Source: Clostridium carboxidivorans P7 (lineage in GTDB: Bacteria; Bacillota; Clostridia; Clostridiales; Clostridiaceae). From it: a stretch of 64,000 nucleotides of DNA. Of the stretch, positions 44,915 through 53,859 are shown in pieces. A program made the position numbers and the translations under genes. Where the stretch lies: positions 1,302,001 to 1,366,000 of the forward strand of contig NZ_CP011803.1 in assembly GCF_001038625.1 (NCBI RefSeq). Reading direction: 5' to 3'. Every line of letters begins with the position of its first letter. The first letter of the stretch is position 1. The notes under the pieces were generated by a model. It was not told the DNA's origin, did no database searches, and saw only the letters and a program-made list of their open reading frames with translations.

Positions 44915-47752
44915 ATGAATGGTGAAGATAATTGTATAAATATTGAATGTCTGAAGCTAGTTAATAGTAATTTTCAGAAATTCTTAGATATACATAGCAC
45001 TAATTATCATATTGAATTAAAAAAATCATTGGAGGAAATAGGTTTATTTTTTGATTTGGATAGAATTTATATATATTATTTTTCCAAAGATCCTACTTTT
45101 ATGCAAATAGAATGTCAATGGAATAGGAAGGAAGTAAGACCTAAAAGAGAATTTAACGAGGAAGAGGTAGTTTATGCCTTGCCATGGTTAATTCGGAAGA
45201 TCAAAAATAGCAATGATGTTGTAATAAATAGCATAAATGAGATTCCAGATGAAGCAGTATCAGAAATAGAAGCTTTTTCAAAGGAAGGAGTAAAATCTTT
45301 TCTTATAATTCCGCTAAAAAGTGAAAATAAATTAATTGGATTTATAGGATATGAAAGCTTGTTAAAGTCTATAGTTTGGAAAGAAGGTCAAATTAGGATA
45401 TTAGGAGATATTTCAAAAGCATTTTCACATACAAAAGCAAGAATAGAGAAGGAAAAAGTATATGAAAAAGACATTAATGGACAATCAATTTTGCTTAATA
45501 ATTCTGAATCACAAATTTGGGCTTTAAGCAATGTTACTTCCTATGCAACTGCAAATGAGGCTCATGCAAAGTTTTTTGGAAAGACAAAAAGTGATTTAGA
45601 ATATCAAGATTTATACGATATATTTGATATAGATACTGCAAATAAGCTTTCTAAAAGTAATTGGGAATTATTCCAAAAGGGTGAACCAGCAGAAAAAGAA
45701 CTTGAAATTAAAAATTTTAAAGGTGAAAATAGACTGCTTAAAATTAAAAGTAGACCTCAAAGAGATGATAAAGGTAATATTCAGTATCTTATTTGCACTG
45801 CTAATGATATTACAGAACAAAGGTTGGCAGAAAAAGAATTGTACAAGGCAAAAGAACAAGCAGAAGCAGCTAATACAGCAAAAAGCCGATTCCTTGCAAA
45901 TATGTCTCATGAAATAAGAACACCTATGAATGGAATATTTGGATTTCTTGAGCTTTTGCAAGCAACTAATTTATCCTTGGAGCAAAAAGAATTTATACGT
46001 GAAGCAAAATCTGCTTCAGAGATATTATTACATATTATTAATGATATATTGGATTTTTCAAAGATTGAAGCTAAAAAGCTAACTATGGAAAAAATCAAAT
46101 TTAATTTGAGGAATTCTATTGAAGATGCAGTTTCATTGCTTGCTCCCAAGGCTGCAGAAAAAAATCTAGAGCTTTATACCATGATTAATCCTAATGTTCC
46201 TGAAGAGGTTATTGGTGATCCATCAAGGCTTAGACAAGTTTTAAACAATCTAATAAGTAATGCAGTAAAATTTACAAGCAAGGGTGAAATTTCTGTCAAA
46301 GTTGATTGTTTAAAAGAAGAGAATAAAATAGCGTTTCTTAATTTTGAAGTAAAGGATACTGGAATTGGAATTCGTAAGGAACATATTAACACTATTTTTA
46401 AATCTTTTAGTCAAGCAGATGCTTCTACTACTAGAAAGTATGGAGGAACAGGTCTTGGACTTGCTATATCTAGTGAGTTAGTAAAGATGATGGGCGGTAA
46501 AATCCAAGTGGAAAGCATAGTAGGGGAAGGATCTACATTTAAATTTGATGTAAAGTTAAAGATTGTAAAAGGAGCTTCAGTGCAGAAATTTGACTTTGAA
46601 AAGCTTCGTGGTATGAATGTTTTAGTTGTTGATGACAATGATAATAATAGAAAAATTGTAGTTTCATATCTTCAAGAAACTGGACTTATGGTATTTGAAG
46701 CTAAGAATGCAGCTGCTGCTATTACTACAATTATTTCAAAAGCAAATACAAAAAATAAAATAAATACTGCTATCATAGATTATCAAATGACAGATATGAG
46801 TGCATATGAACTAGCAACCACATTAAAAACAATGCCTTTTGCAAAGGATGTTAAGTTAATACTTCTAGCCTCTGTAAATCAAAAGGGAGAGACAAAGAGT
46901 TCAAAAGAGTATGGTTTTTCATGTTATTTAGGAAAACCTGTGAAAAGAGATGATTTACTTAATTGTATTGCCATGGTGCTTGGACTTAAAAAAGAAGATG
47001 AGGAAAAATGTGAAGTTGTAACCAAACATATAGTTAGAGAAGTTAAGAATGAGTTAAAACCTAAGATTTTATTAGTTGAAGATAATGTAATGAATCGTAA
47101 AATAGTTATAAATATACTTAAACTACATGACATGACTTGTGATGTGGCAGTGAATGGAAGTGAAGCACTAAAAGCAGTATCAGAAAAAGATTATGATGTT
47201 GTTTTTATGGATTGCCAGATGCCAGTAATGGATGGTTATGAATGTACAGCTAAAATAAGAATTTTAGAAGGAGATAAAAAGCATACTACAATTATTGCAA
47301 TGACTGCCAATGCTATGGAAGGTGACTCAGAAAAATGTATTGAAGCTGGAATGGATGCTTATATAAGCAAACCTATTAATTTTGATACTATGTTTAAAAT
47401 GATAGAGGCGAATACTAAAAAGAGAGAACTTGTACCAGATTATAATAAAATAATAGATGACAATATTGATTGTTTTGTTGAAACTACAGGGCTTGAAAAA
47501 GCTGATGCAAGGGAAATACTTGAAGAATATACAAGATGTCTACCTGATTTATTGGCAGATATTAACCGTGCCATAGATGACAAGGATTTTGATAAATTGG
47601 CAGGAGTGACTCATGAGTTAAAAGGTTCTTCTGGAACTTTAAGGATAATGTCTATTCATGAATTGGCAATAAAGTTAGAAGCAGCAGCTTTCAAACATGA
47701 AGAAGATGAATGTGGTAGACTTTTTGCTGAAATAAAAGCTTTGTTTTACTAG
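44915..47752 (+). CDS. Soluble hybrid histidine kinase (GAF-PAS-HK-REC-REC-HPt)
   Basis: A kinase of about 945 residues with no membrane helix. The order is a GAF-like domain (about 20-180), a PAS domain (about 190-300), the H box ANMSHEIRTPMNGIFGF, an HATPase with DTGIGI and GGTGLGLAIS, receiver 1 (VLVVDDNDNN, AIIDYQM), receiver 2 (ILLVEDNVMN, VFMDCQMPVMDG) and an HPt domain (VTHELKGSSGTL). Phospho-relay can thus run within one protein and on to the CheY-like protein encoded next. GGGGGGA precedes the ATG. The preceding gene is a cyclic-di-GMP hydrolase, suggesting a shared signalling task. Confidence 0.92.
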   Translation: MNGEDNCINIECLKLVNSNFQKFLDIHSTNYHIELKKSLEEIGLFFDLDRIYIYYFSKDPTFMQIECQWNRKEVRPKREFNEEEVVYALPWLIRKIKNSNDVVINSINEIPDEAVSEIEAFSKEGVKSFLIIPLKSENKLIGFIGYESLLKSIVWKEGQIRILGDISKAFSHTKARIEKEKVYEKDINGQSILLNNSESQIWALSNVTSYATANEAHAKFFGKTKSDLEYQDLYDIFDIDTANKLSKSNWELFQKGEPAEKELEIKNFKGENRLLKIKSRPQRDDKGNIQYLICTANDITEQRLAEKELYKAKEQAEAANTAKSRFLANMSHEIRTPMNGIFGFLELLQATNLSLEQKEFIREAKSASEILLHIINDILDFSKIEAKKLTMEKIKFNLRNSIEDAVSLLAPKAAEKNLELYTMINPNVPEEVIGDPSRLRQVLNNLISNAVKFTSKGEISVKVDCLKEENKIAFLNFEVKDTGIGIRKEHINTIFKSFSQADASTTRKYGGTGLGLAISSELVKMMGGKIQVESIVGEGSTFKFDVKLKIVKGASVQKFDFEKLRGMNVLVVDDNDNNRKIVVSYLQETGLMVFEAKNAAAAITTIISKANTKNKINTAIIDYQMTDMSAYELATTLKTMPFAKDVKLILLASVNQKGETKSSKEYGFSCYLGKPVKRDDLLNCIAMVLGLKKEDEEKCEVVTKHIVREVKNELKPKILLVEDNVMNRKIVINILKLHDMTCDVAVNGSEALKAVSEKDYDVVFMDCQMPVMDGYECTAKIRILEGDKKHTTIIAMTANAMEGDSEKCIEAGMDAYISKPINFDTMFKMIEANTKKRELVPDYNKIIDDNIDCFVETTGLEKADAREILEEYTRCLPDLLADINRAIDDKDFDKLAGVTHELKGSSGTLRIMSIHELAIKLEAAAFKHEEDECGRLFAEIKALFY

Positions 47753-47791
47753 AAGAACTTTAAAAATCAGAGATATAAAGGAGTTTTTGAT

Positions 47792-48154
47792 ATGAAAAAG
47801 GTATTAATAGTTGATAATTCGTCATATATGAGAATGTTTGTGAAAAAAATTATTGAAAAAGGAGGCTTTCCCAGCACCTTTGAAGCATCAGGGAGAGAAG
47901 ATGCAATAGAAATATTCAAAGCTGAAAAACCAGATATTGTACTCTTAGATTTGAATATGTCGGAGTTTAAAATGGATGGTATGCATGTATTAAGTGATAT
48001 AATGGAAGCTGATTCTGAAGCAGTTGTAATTATCATGTCAGCAGTAGGACACGAAGAAGTGAAGGATGAATGTATAGCAGCAGGAGCTAAAGGTTATATT
48101 AAGAAACCTTTTACTACTGAAACTTTATTGAAGGCATTAGAAGAATATAAATAA
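47792..48154 (+). CDS. CheY-like single-domain response regulator
   Basis: A 120-residue receiver with no output domain: VLIVDNSSYMR supplies one acidic residue, LLDLNMSEFKMDGM the phosphoacceptor Asp, IIMSAVGHEE the Ser, and GYIKKPFTTE the Lys. The second Asp of the usual acidic pair is Asn (VDN). AAGGAG precedes the ATG, 39 bases after the hybrid kinase gene, so it is the likely acceptor of the kinase's HPt phosphoryl group. A terminator follows. Confidence 0.9.
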   Translation: MKKVLIVDNSSYMRMFVKKIIEKGGFPSTFEASGREDAIEIFKAEKPDIVLLDLNMSEFKMDGMHVLSDIMEADSEAVVIIMSAVGHEEVKDECIAAGAKGYIKKPFTTETLLKALEEYK

Positions 48155-48190
48155 AATTATATATAATCAATAAAAGTTATATAGAAAAAC

Positions 48191-48241
48191 AAAGGCCATG
48201 TACGAACAGGAAAAAACTTCCTAATGTGCATGGCTTTTATT
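48191..48241. terminator. Terminator of the HD-GYP/kinase operon
   Basis: GCCATGTAC (48195-48203) pairs with GTGCATGGC (48226-48234), with an inner AGGAA/TTCCT stem and flanking A and T runs, so it may work in both directions. Confidence 0.8.
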
Positions 48242-48254
48242 TGTGAAAATATAT

Positions 48255-49598
48255 TTAGATTTCATCTAGAGATTTTTGTTTTGTTTCAACTCCTAAGGTT
48301 GCAATAATTAATGCTACTATTATGAGTAAAATGCCAAGTGCTATAAAAACAACTTTAGTATCATAGTTTTTAAGTATCCATGCTACTCCATAAGGAGTAA
48401 AAATAGTTGCAAGCCTTCCTATTGCATTACAAAATCCTGATCCCCTAAGTCTTATGTTTGTAGGGAATAATTCAGGTACATAAATTGCAAGACCAAGTGT
48501 AAGTAATATGTATATGATGACGGTTAAGAAAAATCCCATAGTAAGTATTACCCACATGGTATTTTGTGAAGCATATGCATAACCAAGTACACCTGCTGCA
48601 AGCATAAATATAGTAATACACCATTTACGCCCGAATTTATCTACAATGAAACTACCAAGCAAAGCTCCAAGTGGTGCGCCTATCATCATTATAGTTGTGT
48701 ATCCTAGAGATTTAGAAATATTTATTCCTTTTCTCAAGAAAAATGTAGGTGCCCAACTTACGAATGTATATATCAAGGTGTTTATTGCAATTAATACAAC
48801 ACATCCAACTATAGTTCTTGAAATCATATTTTTATTAAATAAGTCAGAGAAGTTTCCTGAATTCTTATATTCACTATGTGCTTTTTTTATAACATATGGT
48901 TGATTTATAGAATTACCTGACTCTATTTCTGCTTCTTTATAAAATATGTTTATTACATGTTCTGCATTTTCCTCCATACCTTTTGATTCATACCATCTTG
49001 GAGATTCAGGCATGTCTTTTCTTAAAATCCACACAATGAGAGAAAATATTCCTACAAATACAAACATCCATCTCCAGCCGAATCTAGGTATTATGAGATA
49101 TCCTAAAAATGCAGCTGCTGGTGTAGATACATTAGTTATGAGAGAAAGCATGGAAACCCATTTTCCTCTTGTTTTTGCAGGTACAAATTCACCAAGAAGT
49201 GCATATCCAGTAACAATTTCAGCACCAAGACCAATTCCCATTACACCTCTGCATGCTATTAAAAAAATCATATTAGGAGAAAAGGCAGCAACTAAAGATG
49301 CTCCTCCAAATATTAAGAGGTTCAGTTGATATGAAAATTTACGTCCTAGACTGTCTCCTAAAAATCCAGTTGCTAGAGAACCTATTAAAAGACCTATAAA
49401 AGTTACAGATATAAAAGTAGCATTTAAGCTCATAGTTGACCATTTACTTTTTAAAAGAACACCTAAAACTCCTCCTGCTAGATATACATCAAATCCATCT
49501 AAAAATATTCCAAGACCTATAAGCCATAAAATTTTATAATGTAATTTAGATATTGGAACATAGTCCATTTTTTCACAAATACAATTAACTTCTGACAT
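48255..49598 (-). CDS. MFS transporter under T-box control
   Basis: About 447 residues with 12 predicted helices. The MFS loop motif GDSLGRK lies after helix 2, MPESPRWYESKG fits the sugar-porter/AAHS/NiaP-like group, and VDKFGRK repeats the loop motif in the second half. GGAGGT lies before the ATG at 49598. The gene is preceded by two tandem T-box leaders, so it is switched on when a particular tRNA is uncharged. It therefore probably imports an amino acid or a precursor of one, an inference from regulation rather than from the protein. Confidence 0.88.
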   Translation of the reverse strand: MSEVNCICEKMDYVPISKLHYKILWLIGLGIFLDGFDVYLAGGVLGVLLKSKWSTMSLNATFISVTFIGLLIGSLATGFLGDSLGRKFSYQLNLLIFGGASLVAAFSPNMIFLIACRGVMGIGLGAEIVTGYALLGEFVPAKTRGKWVSMLSLITNVSTPAAAFLGYLIIPRFGWRWMFVFVGIFSLIVWILRKDMPESPRWYESKGMEENAEHVINIFYKEAEIESGNSINQPYVIKKAHSEYKNSGNFSDLFNKNMISRTIVGCVVLIAINTLIYTFVSWAPTFFLRKGINISKSLGYTTIMMIGAPLGALLGSFIVDKFGRKWCITIFMLAAGVLGYAYASQNTMWVILTMGFFLTVIIYILLTLGLAIYVPELFPTNIRLRGSGFCNAIGRLATIFTPYGVAWILKNYDTKVVFIALGILLIIVALIIATLGVETKQKSLDEI

Positions 49599-49704
49599 TA
49601 AAAATACCTCCAATCGATAAATAAAAACTGAATATTACAAATATTTGAAATATTGTATAAATATAATTTTACTGGCCAGTAAAAATTACTTACTAAAAAT
49701 GGGC

Positions 49705-49920
49705 ATAAAAAATAGACCTTCCTATGGGGCGAGGTCTATCGCGGTACCACCCAAATTTATTACTCATGAAAATTTAACGACTTTATGCCGGGGAATCCTA
49801 CTAAACAAGCGTTCAGATTGCAATTTAAGAGTGAGTTTCAATATAATATAAATGTGGATTTTCACCAACTTCCACTCGCTTTGAATTATAGTTATATCTA
49901 CTTATTCTCTATCATAATTT
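49705..49920 (-). ncRNA. T-box riboswitch 2 (promoter-distal)
   Basis: On the minus strand it has a stem I region starting GATAGAGAATAAGTAGATAT, with the conserved AAAGCGAGTG, GTTGGTGAAA and GAAACTCAC segments, and the T-box GGGTGGTACCGCG (49740-49752). The terminator is formed by ATAGACCT (49732-49739 region) and AGGTCTAT (49712-49719 region) followed by TTTTTT. The UGGU bulge predicts a tRNA with discriminator A. The specifier triplet lies just before GAA in ATATTGAAAC; AUU (Ile) is one reading, but I cannot fix the frame. Confidence 0.93.
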
Positions 49921-49944
49921 TTATATTATTAAATTGTTTGTAAA

Positions 49945-50172
49945 AATAAAAAAGCAGCATTGATCCTCTTGGAGCGAGAAACAATACCGCGGTACCATCC
50001 AAATTTTTTCTTACAAGATAACGGCTTTTTAAACCGACACAGCTTACTATAGTTTCAGCCTGTAACTCTAGGATGAGTTTTCAATATATAGACATTATGA
50101 ATTTTCACCAACATTCACTCGCTTTGAATACCATATATTTACTTGATTCCTATCAATGTTTTTTTTATTTAT
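49945..50172 (-). ncRNA. T-box riboswitch 1 (promoter-proximal)
   Basis: Same layout as T-box 2: GATAGGAATCAAGTAAATAT, AAAGCGAGTG, GTTGGTGAAA, then ATATTGAAAACTC, and the T-box GGATGGTACCGCGG (49987-50000). The terminator GCGGTATTG (49982-49990 region) pairs with CAATGCTGC (49954-49962) and is followed by TTTTTT. The specifier context ATATTGAAA equals that of T-box 2, so both should read the same tRNA. Confidence 0.93.
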
Positions 50173-50180
50173 TTTTTACC

Positions 50181-50209
50181 ATTATACAATTAAGTTATTT
50201 TATTGTCAA
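50181..50209 (-). promoter_or_regulatory. Consensus promoter of the T-box leader
   Basis: On the minus strand TTGACA (50209-50204) and TATAAT (50186-50181) are both perfect, with a 17-base spacer. Transcription should begin near 50173, just before T-box 1. Confidence 0.85.
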
Positions 50210-50283
50210 ATTTATTTTGTATTTATAATTAACGAATGTTATAAATATAAAATCTTCTGCTAAATTCGTCATAGCTTCTTTTA

Positions 50284-51504
50284 TTAATCGTCTATTATAG
50301 AATTATATAGCTTCTGTATAGCAGAACTTGGCTCGATTCCTAATTCAGCTTTATATAGTTCTTGTACGTATTTATAATGATTTATAAACGATATTCTGTC
50401 CTTAAGGATTAAATGTAATTTTAAGCATATTTCATTTGCATGTTCATCTAAAGGATATATTTCTAAAACATTATGAATAATTCTTTTAGCGTCAATATAG
50501 CTTCTTTTTTTCATATAGTAATCTATTAAGTGCTTTGCTAATTTATGATATCTTATTGAATATAATTCCCTTTGAGAAAAGGCCCATTCAAAGTCATTTC
50601 CCTCTAGATAAGGATTTTTATACAATAAAAATGTTTTCTTATATTTCTTTATCGTATCATCATTTATAATCATATCGGGAATTACAACAGAATTAAATTC
50701 TGAAACATCAACATATGCATCAGGAAGACAAAACCAGTAGCAGCCGTTCACAAATTTAATATTAAAGTTTATATTAGCTGAATTTAAAGTTTTTTTCATT
50801 TTATATAAGGTTGTATGTAGTCGATTATTAACTTTATTAGGATCGCATTCTGGCCAAAGAGTGTCACAAATTTTCCATTTACAAATTTCTTGTTCTCTAT
50901 TTTGCAGTAAATAGGTAAATAGTTCTTCAGATTTTTTGGTACGCCATTTAACAGGAGAATTACTATTGCTTCCATAAACTAACAATTTGCCAAAGCAGTA
51001 TATTCGTCCGTTAGGAACATCTAAAACCTTATGAACATTATTAAGTAAACTTTCTAACTTATAATTAATTTTATTATTTGAACTTTTCTTGTGACCTATA
51101 TCCTGCGTTATACCTAATATATTTAAATTGTTTGATTCTCTGTTGAAGATAAATCTAATTGCGATTTCTACTTTTTTTATTGAGCCATCCTTACAATATT
51201 GATTATAAGTGTCAACATTTGATTTAATTTCTTCATTTCTAACTCCATCTAAAAATTGATATAACATACTGATACATTGAGACTTCAATTTTTTCAGTGA
51301 TTCAGAAGTAAAGGAATCTTCAGGCTTTTCTTTCAGCGCTTCTTGTACAGTTAATCCTCTTAAATTGAAGACAGATGGACTTACGTACTTTAAACAATTA
51401 CTTGCTAAATCGAATAACCATAGGCATTCAACTGAATCGTCTGAAGTTAATCTGCATTTTTCAATTGATTTTAAGTATTCTTTTATATTATTAAAATTAT
51501 CCAT
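50284..51504 (-). CDS. PAS domain-containing SARP/BTAD-type transcriptional activator
   Basis: About 406 residues. The N-terminal part (about 25-150) looks like a PAS domain (LASNCLKYVSPSVFNLRG ... ILGITQDIG). Residues about 165-265 form an OmpR-like winged helix of SARP type (WRTKKSEELFTYLLQNRE, LHTTLYKMKKTLN), and the rest is a BTAD helical-repeat domain (YLEGNDFEWAFSQRELY, EIYPLDEHANE, LGIEPSSAIQKLY). ATG 51504 follows an AGGTGA site. It is divergent from a PocR chemoreceptor gene whose promoter carries SARP-like direct repeats. The PAS ligand is unknown. Confidence 0.85.
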   Translation of the reverse strand: MDNFNNIKEYLKSIEKCRLTSDDSVECLWLFDLASNCLKYVSPSVFNLRGLTVQEALKEKPEDSFTSESLKKLKSQCISMLYQFLDGVRNEEIKSNVDTYNQYCKDGSIKKVEIAIRFIFNRESNNLNILGITQDIGHKKSSNNKINYKLESLLNNVHKVLDVPNGRIYCFGKLLVYGSNSNSPVKWRTKKSEELFTYLLQNREQEICKWKICDTLWPECDPNKVNNRLHTTLYKMKKTLNSANINFNIKFVNGCYWFCLPDAYVDVSEFNSVVIPDMIINDDTIKKYKKTFLLYKNPYLEGNDFEWAFSQRELYSIRYHKLAKHLIDYYMKKRSYIDAKRIIHNVLEIYPLDEHANEICLKLHLILKDRISFINHYKYVQELYKAELGIEPSSAIQKLYNSIIDD

Positions 51505-51885
51505 AGTGTTCACCTGTTCTATATGTGTTATTTTATTAACTAATATTTGGTCTACTGCAATATTATTAAAGTTAGCTCTAAATATTTATTGATTTTATAT
51601 TAATAATGAAATTTATCTTATATAAAGTTAATTTTTTATTATAATTTCAATTCATACATAAATAATAAATCCCATATTCAATAATTGCAACAATATTATT
51701 ATAAAATTGTAAATTATATTTAATACAAATTGTAGAAATTGGTCAGAATATGGTCAGAATATGCTGATATAATAAATACTGCAATTTATTAATTGGTGAA
51801 AAATATGAAACTGAATATGTTAAAAATTATCTATTTTGCATGGATATATTCAAAATAAAGTTTAGTGTATTTTTGGAGGTTTTTT
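51505..51885. other. Divergent intergenic region, 381 bp
   Basis: Very AT-rich. The only clear elements are the direct repeats and -10 described at 51741-51773. No small gene is seen. Confidence 0.5.
51741..51773 (+). promoter_or_regulatory. SARP-type direct-repeat operator and promoter
   Basis: GGTCAGA occurs at 51741-51747 and again at 51752-51758, an exact 11-base period with identical AATA spacers. The consensus -10 TATAAT is at 51768-51773, nine bases after the second repeat. No good -35 exists. Heptamer repeats every 11 bases just upstream of the -10 are the known SARP binding layout, and a SARP gene is the divergent neighbour. Confidence 0.65.
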
Positions 51886-52932
51886 ATGTTAAAAACAAAT
51901 AATGATAGAGATGTTGATTTGAATTCAATAGAGATTAAGGACGTTATTGATATTGATTTGCTTCAAAGATTTCAAGATAATTTTGCGGAAAGTATGGACA
52001 TTGCCAGTGTAACAGTAGATATTAATGGAAGGCCAGTAACTAGACCAAGTTCTTATACAGATTTTTGTATGAAATTTACTCAGTCCACTAAGGCAGGTAT
52101 GGACAGATGTGATGAATGCCATAAAAAAGGTGGAGAAGAAGCTGCAAGAACAGGAAGACCTTATGTTTATACTTGTCATGCAGGATTAATTGATTTTGCT
52201 GCTCCTATATTAATAGAAGGTAGACAAATTGGAACGATTTTAGGTGGACAAATATTGAATTCTAGCCCTGAAGAATCAAAATATAGGGAAACTGCAAGAG
52301 AATTAGGTGTTAGTGAAAATGGATATGTGGAAGCAGTAAATAAAATAAAAGTTACTAGTGAGAAAAGTATAAGAGCAGCTGCAGAGGTGCTATATATTAT
52401 TGCTAATGCATTATCAAAAATAGGATATGAAGAATTAAAAATTAGGAGTATGTCTCAAGTGCTTTCAGATAATTTCAATCAAATTTCAGCTACCATGGAA
52501 GAATTATCGGCAGCTTCAGTTAATGTAACTAATAATCAACATACTTTAAGTGAAGAAATAGTTAATGTAAAAAATATATCTACAGAGATTAATGCAATAC
52601 TTGATTCAATAAAAAGCATAGCTGACCAAACAAAAATGCTTGGATTAAATGCAGCTATAGAAGCAGCTAGAGCAGGGGAAGTTGGAAGAGGTTTTGGAGT
52701 TGTTGCAACTGAAATAAGAAGCTTATCACAAAATTCTAAGGAAACAGCTTTAAAAATATCAGAGCTTACAAGCAAGATAGAGAATTCAGTAGATAAAACT
52801 ATAGATTCATCTAATTCTACATTGGAAAATACAGAGCAACAATCTGCTGCAATTGAAGAGGTTACTGCAACTTTACAACAAATTGCAGAATTTACTGATA
52901 CACTAAATAAATTAGCAAACTCTCATAATTAA
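51886..52932 (+). CDS. Soluble PocR-domain methyl-accepting chemotaxis protein
   Basis: About 348 residues with no membrane helix. Residues about 20-175 are a PocR sensory domain: [54 protein letters not shown] and GGQIL, with conserved cysteines. Residues about 200-345 are a short MCP signalling hairpin ([20 protein letters not shown]). GGAGG precedes the ATG at 51886. PocR domains bind small hydrocarbon-derived ligands such as 1,3-propanediol in related regulators; the ligand here is not known. Expression is probably driven by the divergent SARP protein. Confidence 0.88.
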   Translation: MLKTNNDRDVDLNSIEIKDVIDIDLLQRFQDNFAESMDIASVTVDINGRPVTRPSSYTDFCMKFTQSTKAGMDRCDECHKKGGEEAARTGRPYVYTCHAGLIDFAAPILIEGRQIGTILGGQILNSSPEESKYRETARELGVSENGYVEAVNKIKVTSEKSIRAAAEVLYIIANALSKIGYEELKIRSMSQVLSDNFNQISATMEELSAASVNVTNNQHTLSEEIVNVKNISTEINAILDSIKSIADQTKMLGLNAAIEAARAGEVGRGFGVVATEIRSLSQNSKETALKISELTSKIENSVDKTIDSSNSTLENTEQQSAAIEEVTATLQQIAEFTDTLNKLANSHN

Positions 52933-53000
52933 AAAATAAGATTTTTATTTAATTGGGATTTGTAAAAAATTAAAATCAGCAATGTGTTAAATAAAGACAG

Positions 53001-53042
53001 CATTCGCATGAAAATTAAAGTTTTATGTGAATGTTATTTTTT
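53001..53042 (+). terminator. Terminator after the PocR chemoreceptor gene
   Basis: CATTCGCATGAAA (53001-53013) pairs with TTTTATGTGAATG (53021-53033 region), followed by TTATTTTTTA. Confidence 0.75.
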
Positions 53043-53129
53043 ATAATAATATTGAATAAATTAATTTGAATTTTTTTCTATATATTATATAATATTAACA
53101 TAATATATGTCAGGGAGGGTTATTCTCAT

Positions 53130-53594
53130 ATGAAGAATATACTAACACAAGAAAATATCGATAAATTAAAGGAAGAACTAGACTATAGAATGACTGTAAA
53201 AAGAGCTCAGATAGCAAAAGAAAAATTGGTAGCTGCTGCACATGGTGATAGGTCAGAAAATGCAGAATATAAGGAAGCTTGTGCAAATTATAGAGAAAAC
53301 GATAATAGAATTCAATATTTATTAACTATGATTTCAACTGCAATTGTAGTAGATGATAAGAGCCAAGATAAATCAGTTATAGGAGTTAATAGTAAATTTA
53401 AAATTAAATTTGTAGATGATGAAGACGAAGAAGTTGTATCATTAGTGACTACTGTAGATGCAGATCCAGAAAATATGCTCATAAGTGTAGAATCAGATTT
53501 AGGTAAAGCGTTAATGAGCAAAAAAGCTGGAGATATAGTTGAAGTTAACGCTCCAAGTGAAAATTATACAGTGGAAATATTAGAAATATTATAA
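53130..53594 (+). CDS. GreA-family transcript cleavage/elongation factor
   Basis: A 154-residue protein. The N-terminal coiled coil (about 1-75) contains GDRSENAEYKEA, equivalent to the GDLSENAEY tip of GreA that carries the catalytic acids. The C-terminal FKBP-like domain ends SENYTVEILEIL. The C-terminal domain departs from standard GreA (VVSLVTTVDADPENMLIS for the usual IVG segment), so it may be a second Gre-like factor rather than the main GreA. GGGAGGG precedes the ATG. Monocistronic with a strong terminator. Confidence 0.85.
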   Translation: MKNILTQENIDKLKEELDYRMTVKRAQIAKEKLVAAAHGDRSENAEYKEACANYRENDNRIQYLLTMISTAIVVDDKSQDKSVIGVNSKFKIKFVDDEDEEVVSLVTTVDADPENMLISVESDLGKALMSKKAGDIVEVNAPSENYTVEILEIL

Positions 53595-53634
53595 ACTTAT
53601 GTTTAATGGGCTCTAATTTTTGTATGAATATAGT

Positions 53635-53691
53635 GAAAAAGCACTGTACTAATAGCATTTAAATTTTTTAATGCTAGTACAGTGCTTTTTC
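53635..53691. terminator. Strong terminator after the GreA-family gene
   Basis: A 17-bp perfect stem (53635-53651 with 53675-53691) with built-in A and T runs at its base. Confidence 0.85.
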
Positions 53692-53859
53692 ATTAAATTG
53701 CCTTAATATTTTTGCCTATGTTATAATAATTAAAAAGATAGTTGTTTTTAGTAGTATTTTGAATAAAAGTGATATATATATGATAAAATAGAATATATTT
53801 CTGCTTTTATTAATATTATAATTTTTACGAATTTTACAAAAAAGGAAGGTTATGATTAA

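Larger units (their letters stand above)
49599..50283 (-). other. 685-bp leader region holding promoter and tandem T-boxes
   Basis: No protein gene. On the minus strand it holds, in transcription order, a consensus promoter, T-box 1, a short AT-rich linker, T-box 2 and then about 100 bases to the transporter start. The part upstream of the promoter (50210-50283) is AT-rich sequence. Confidence 0.8.
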
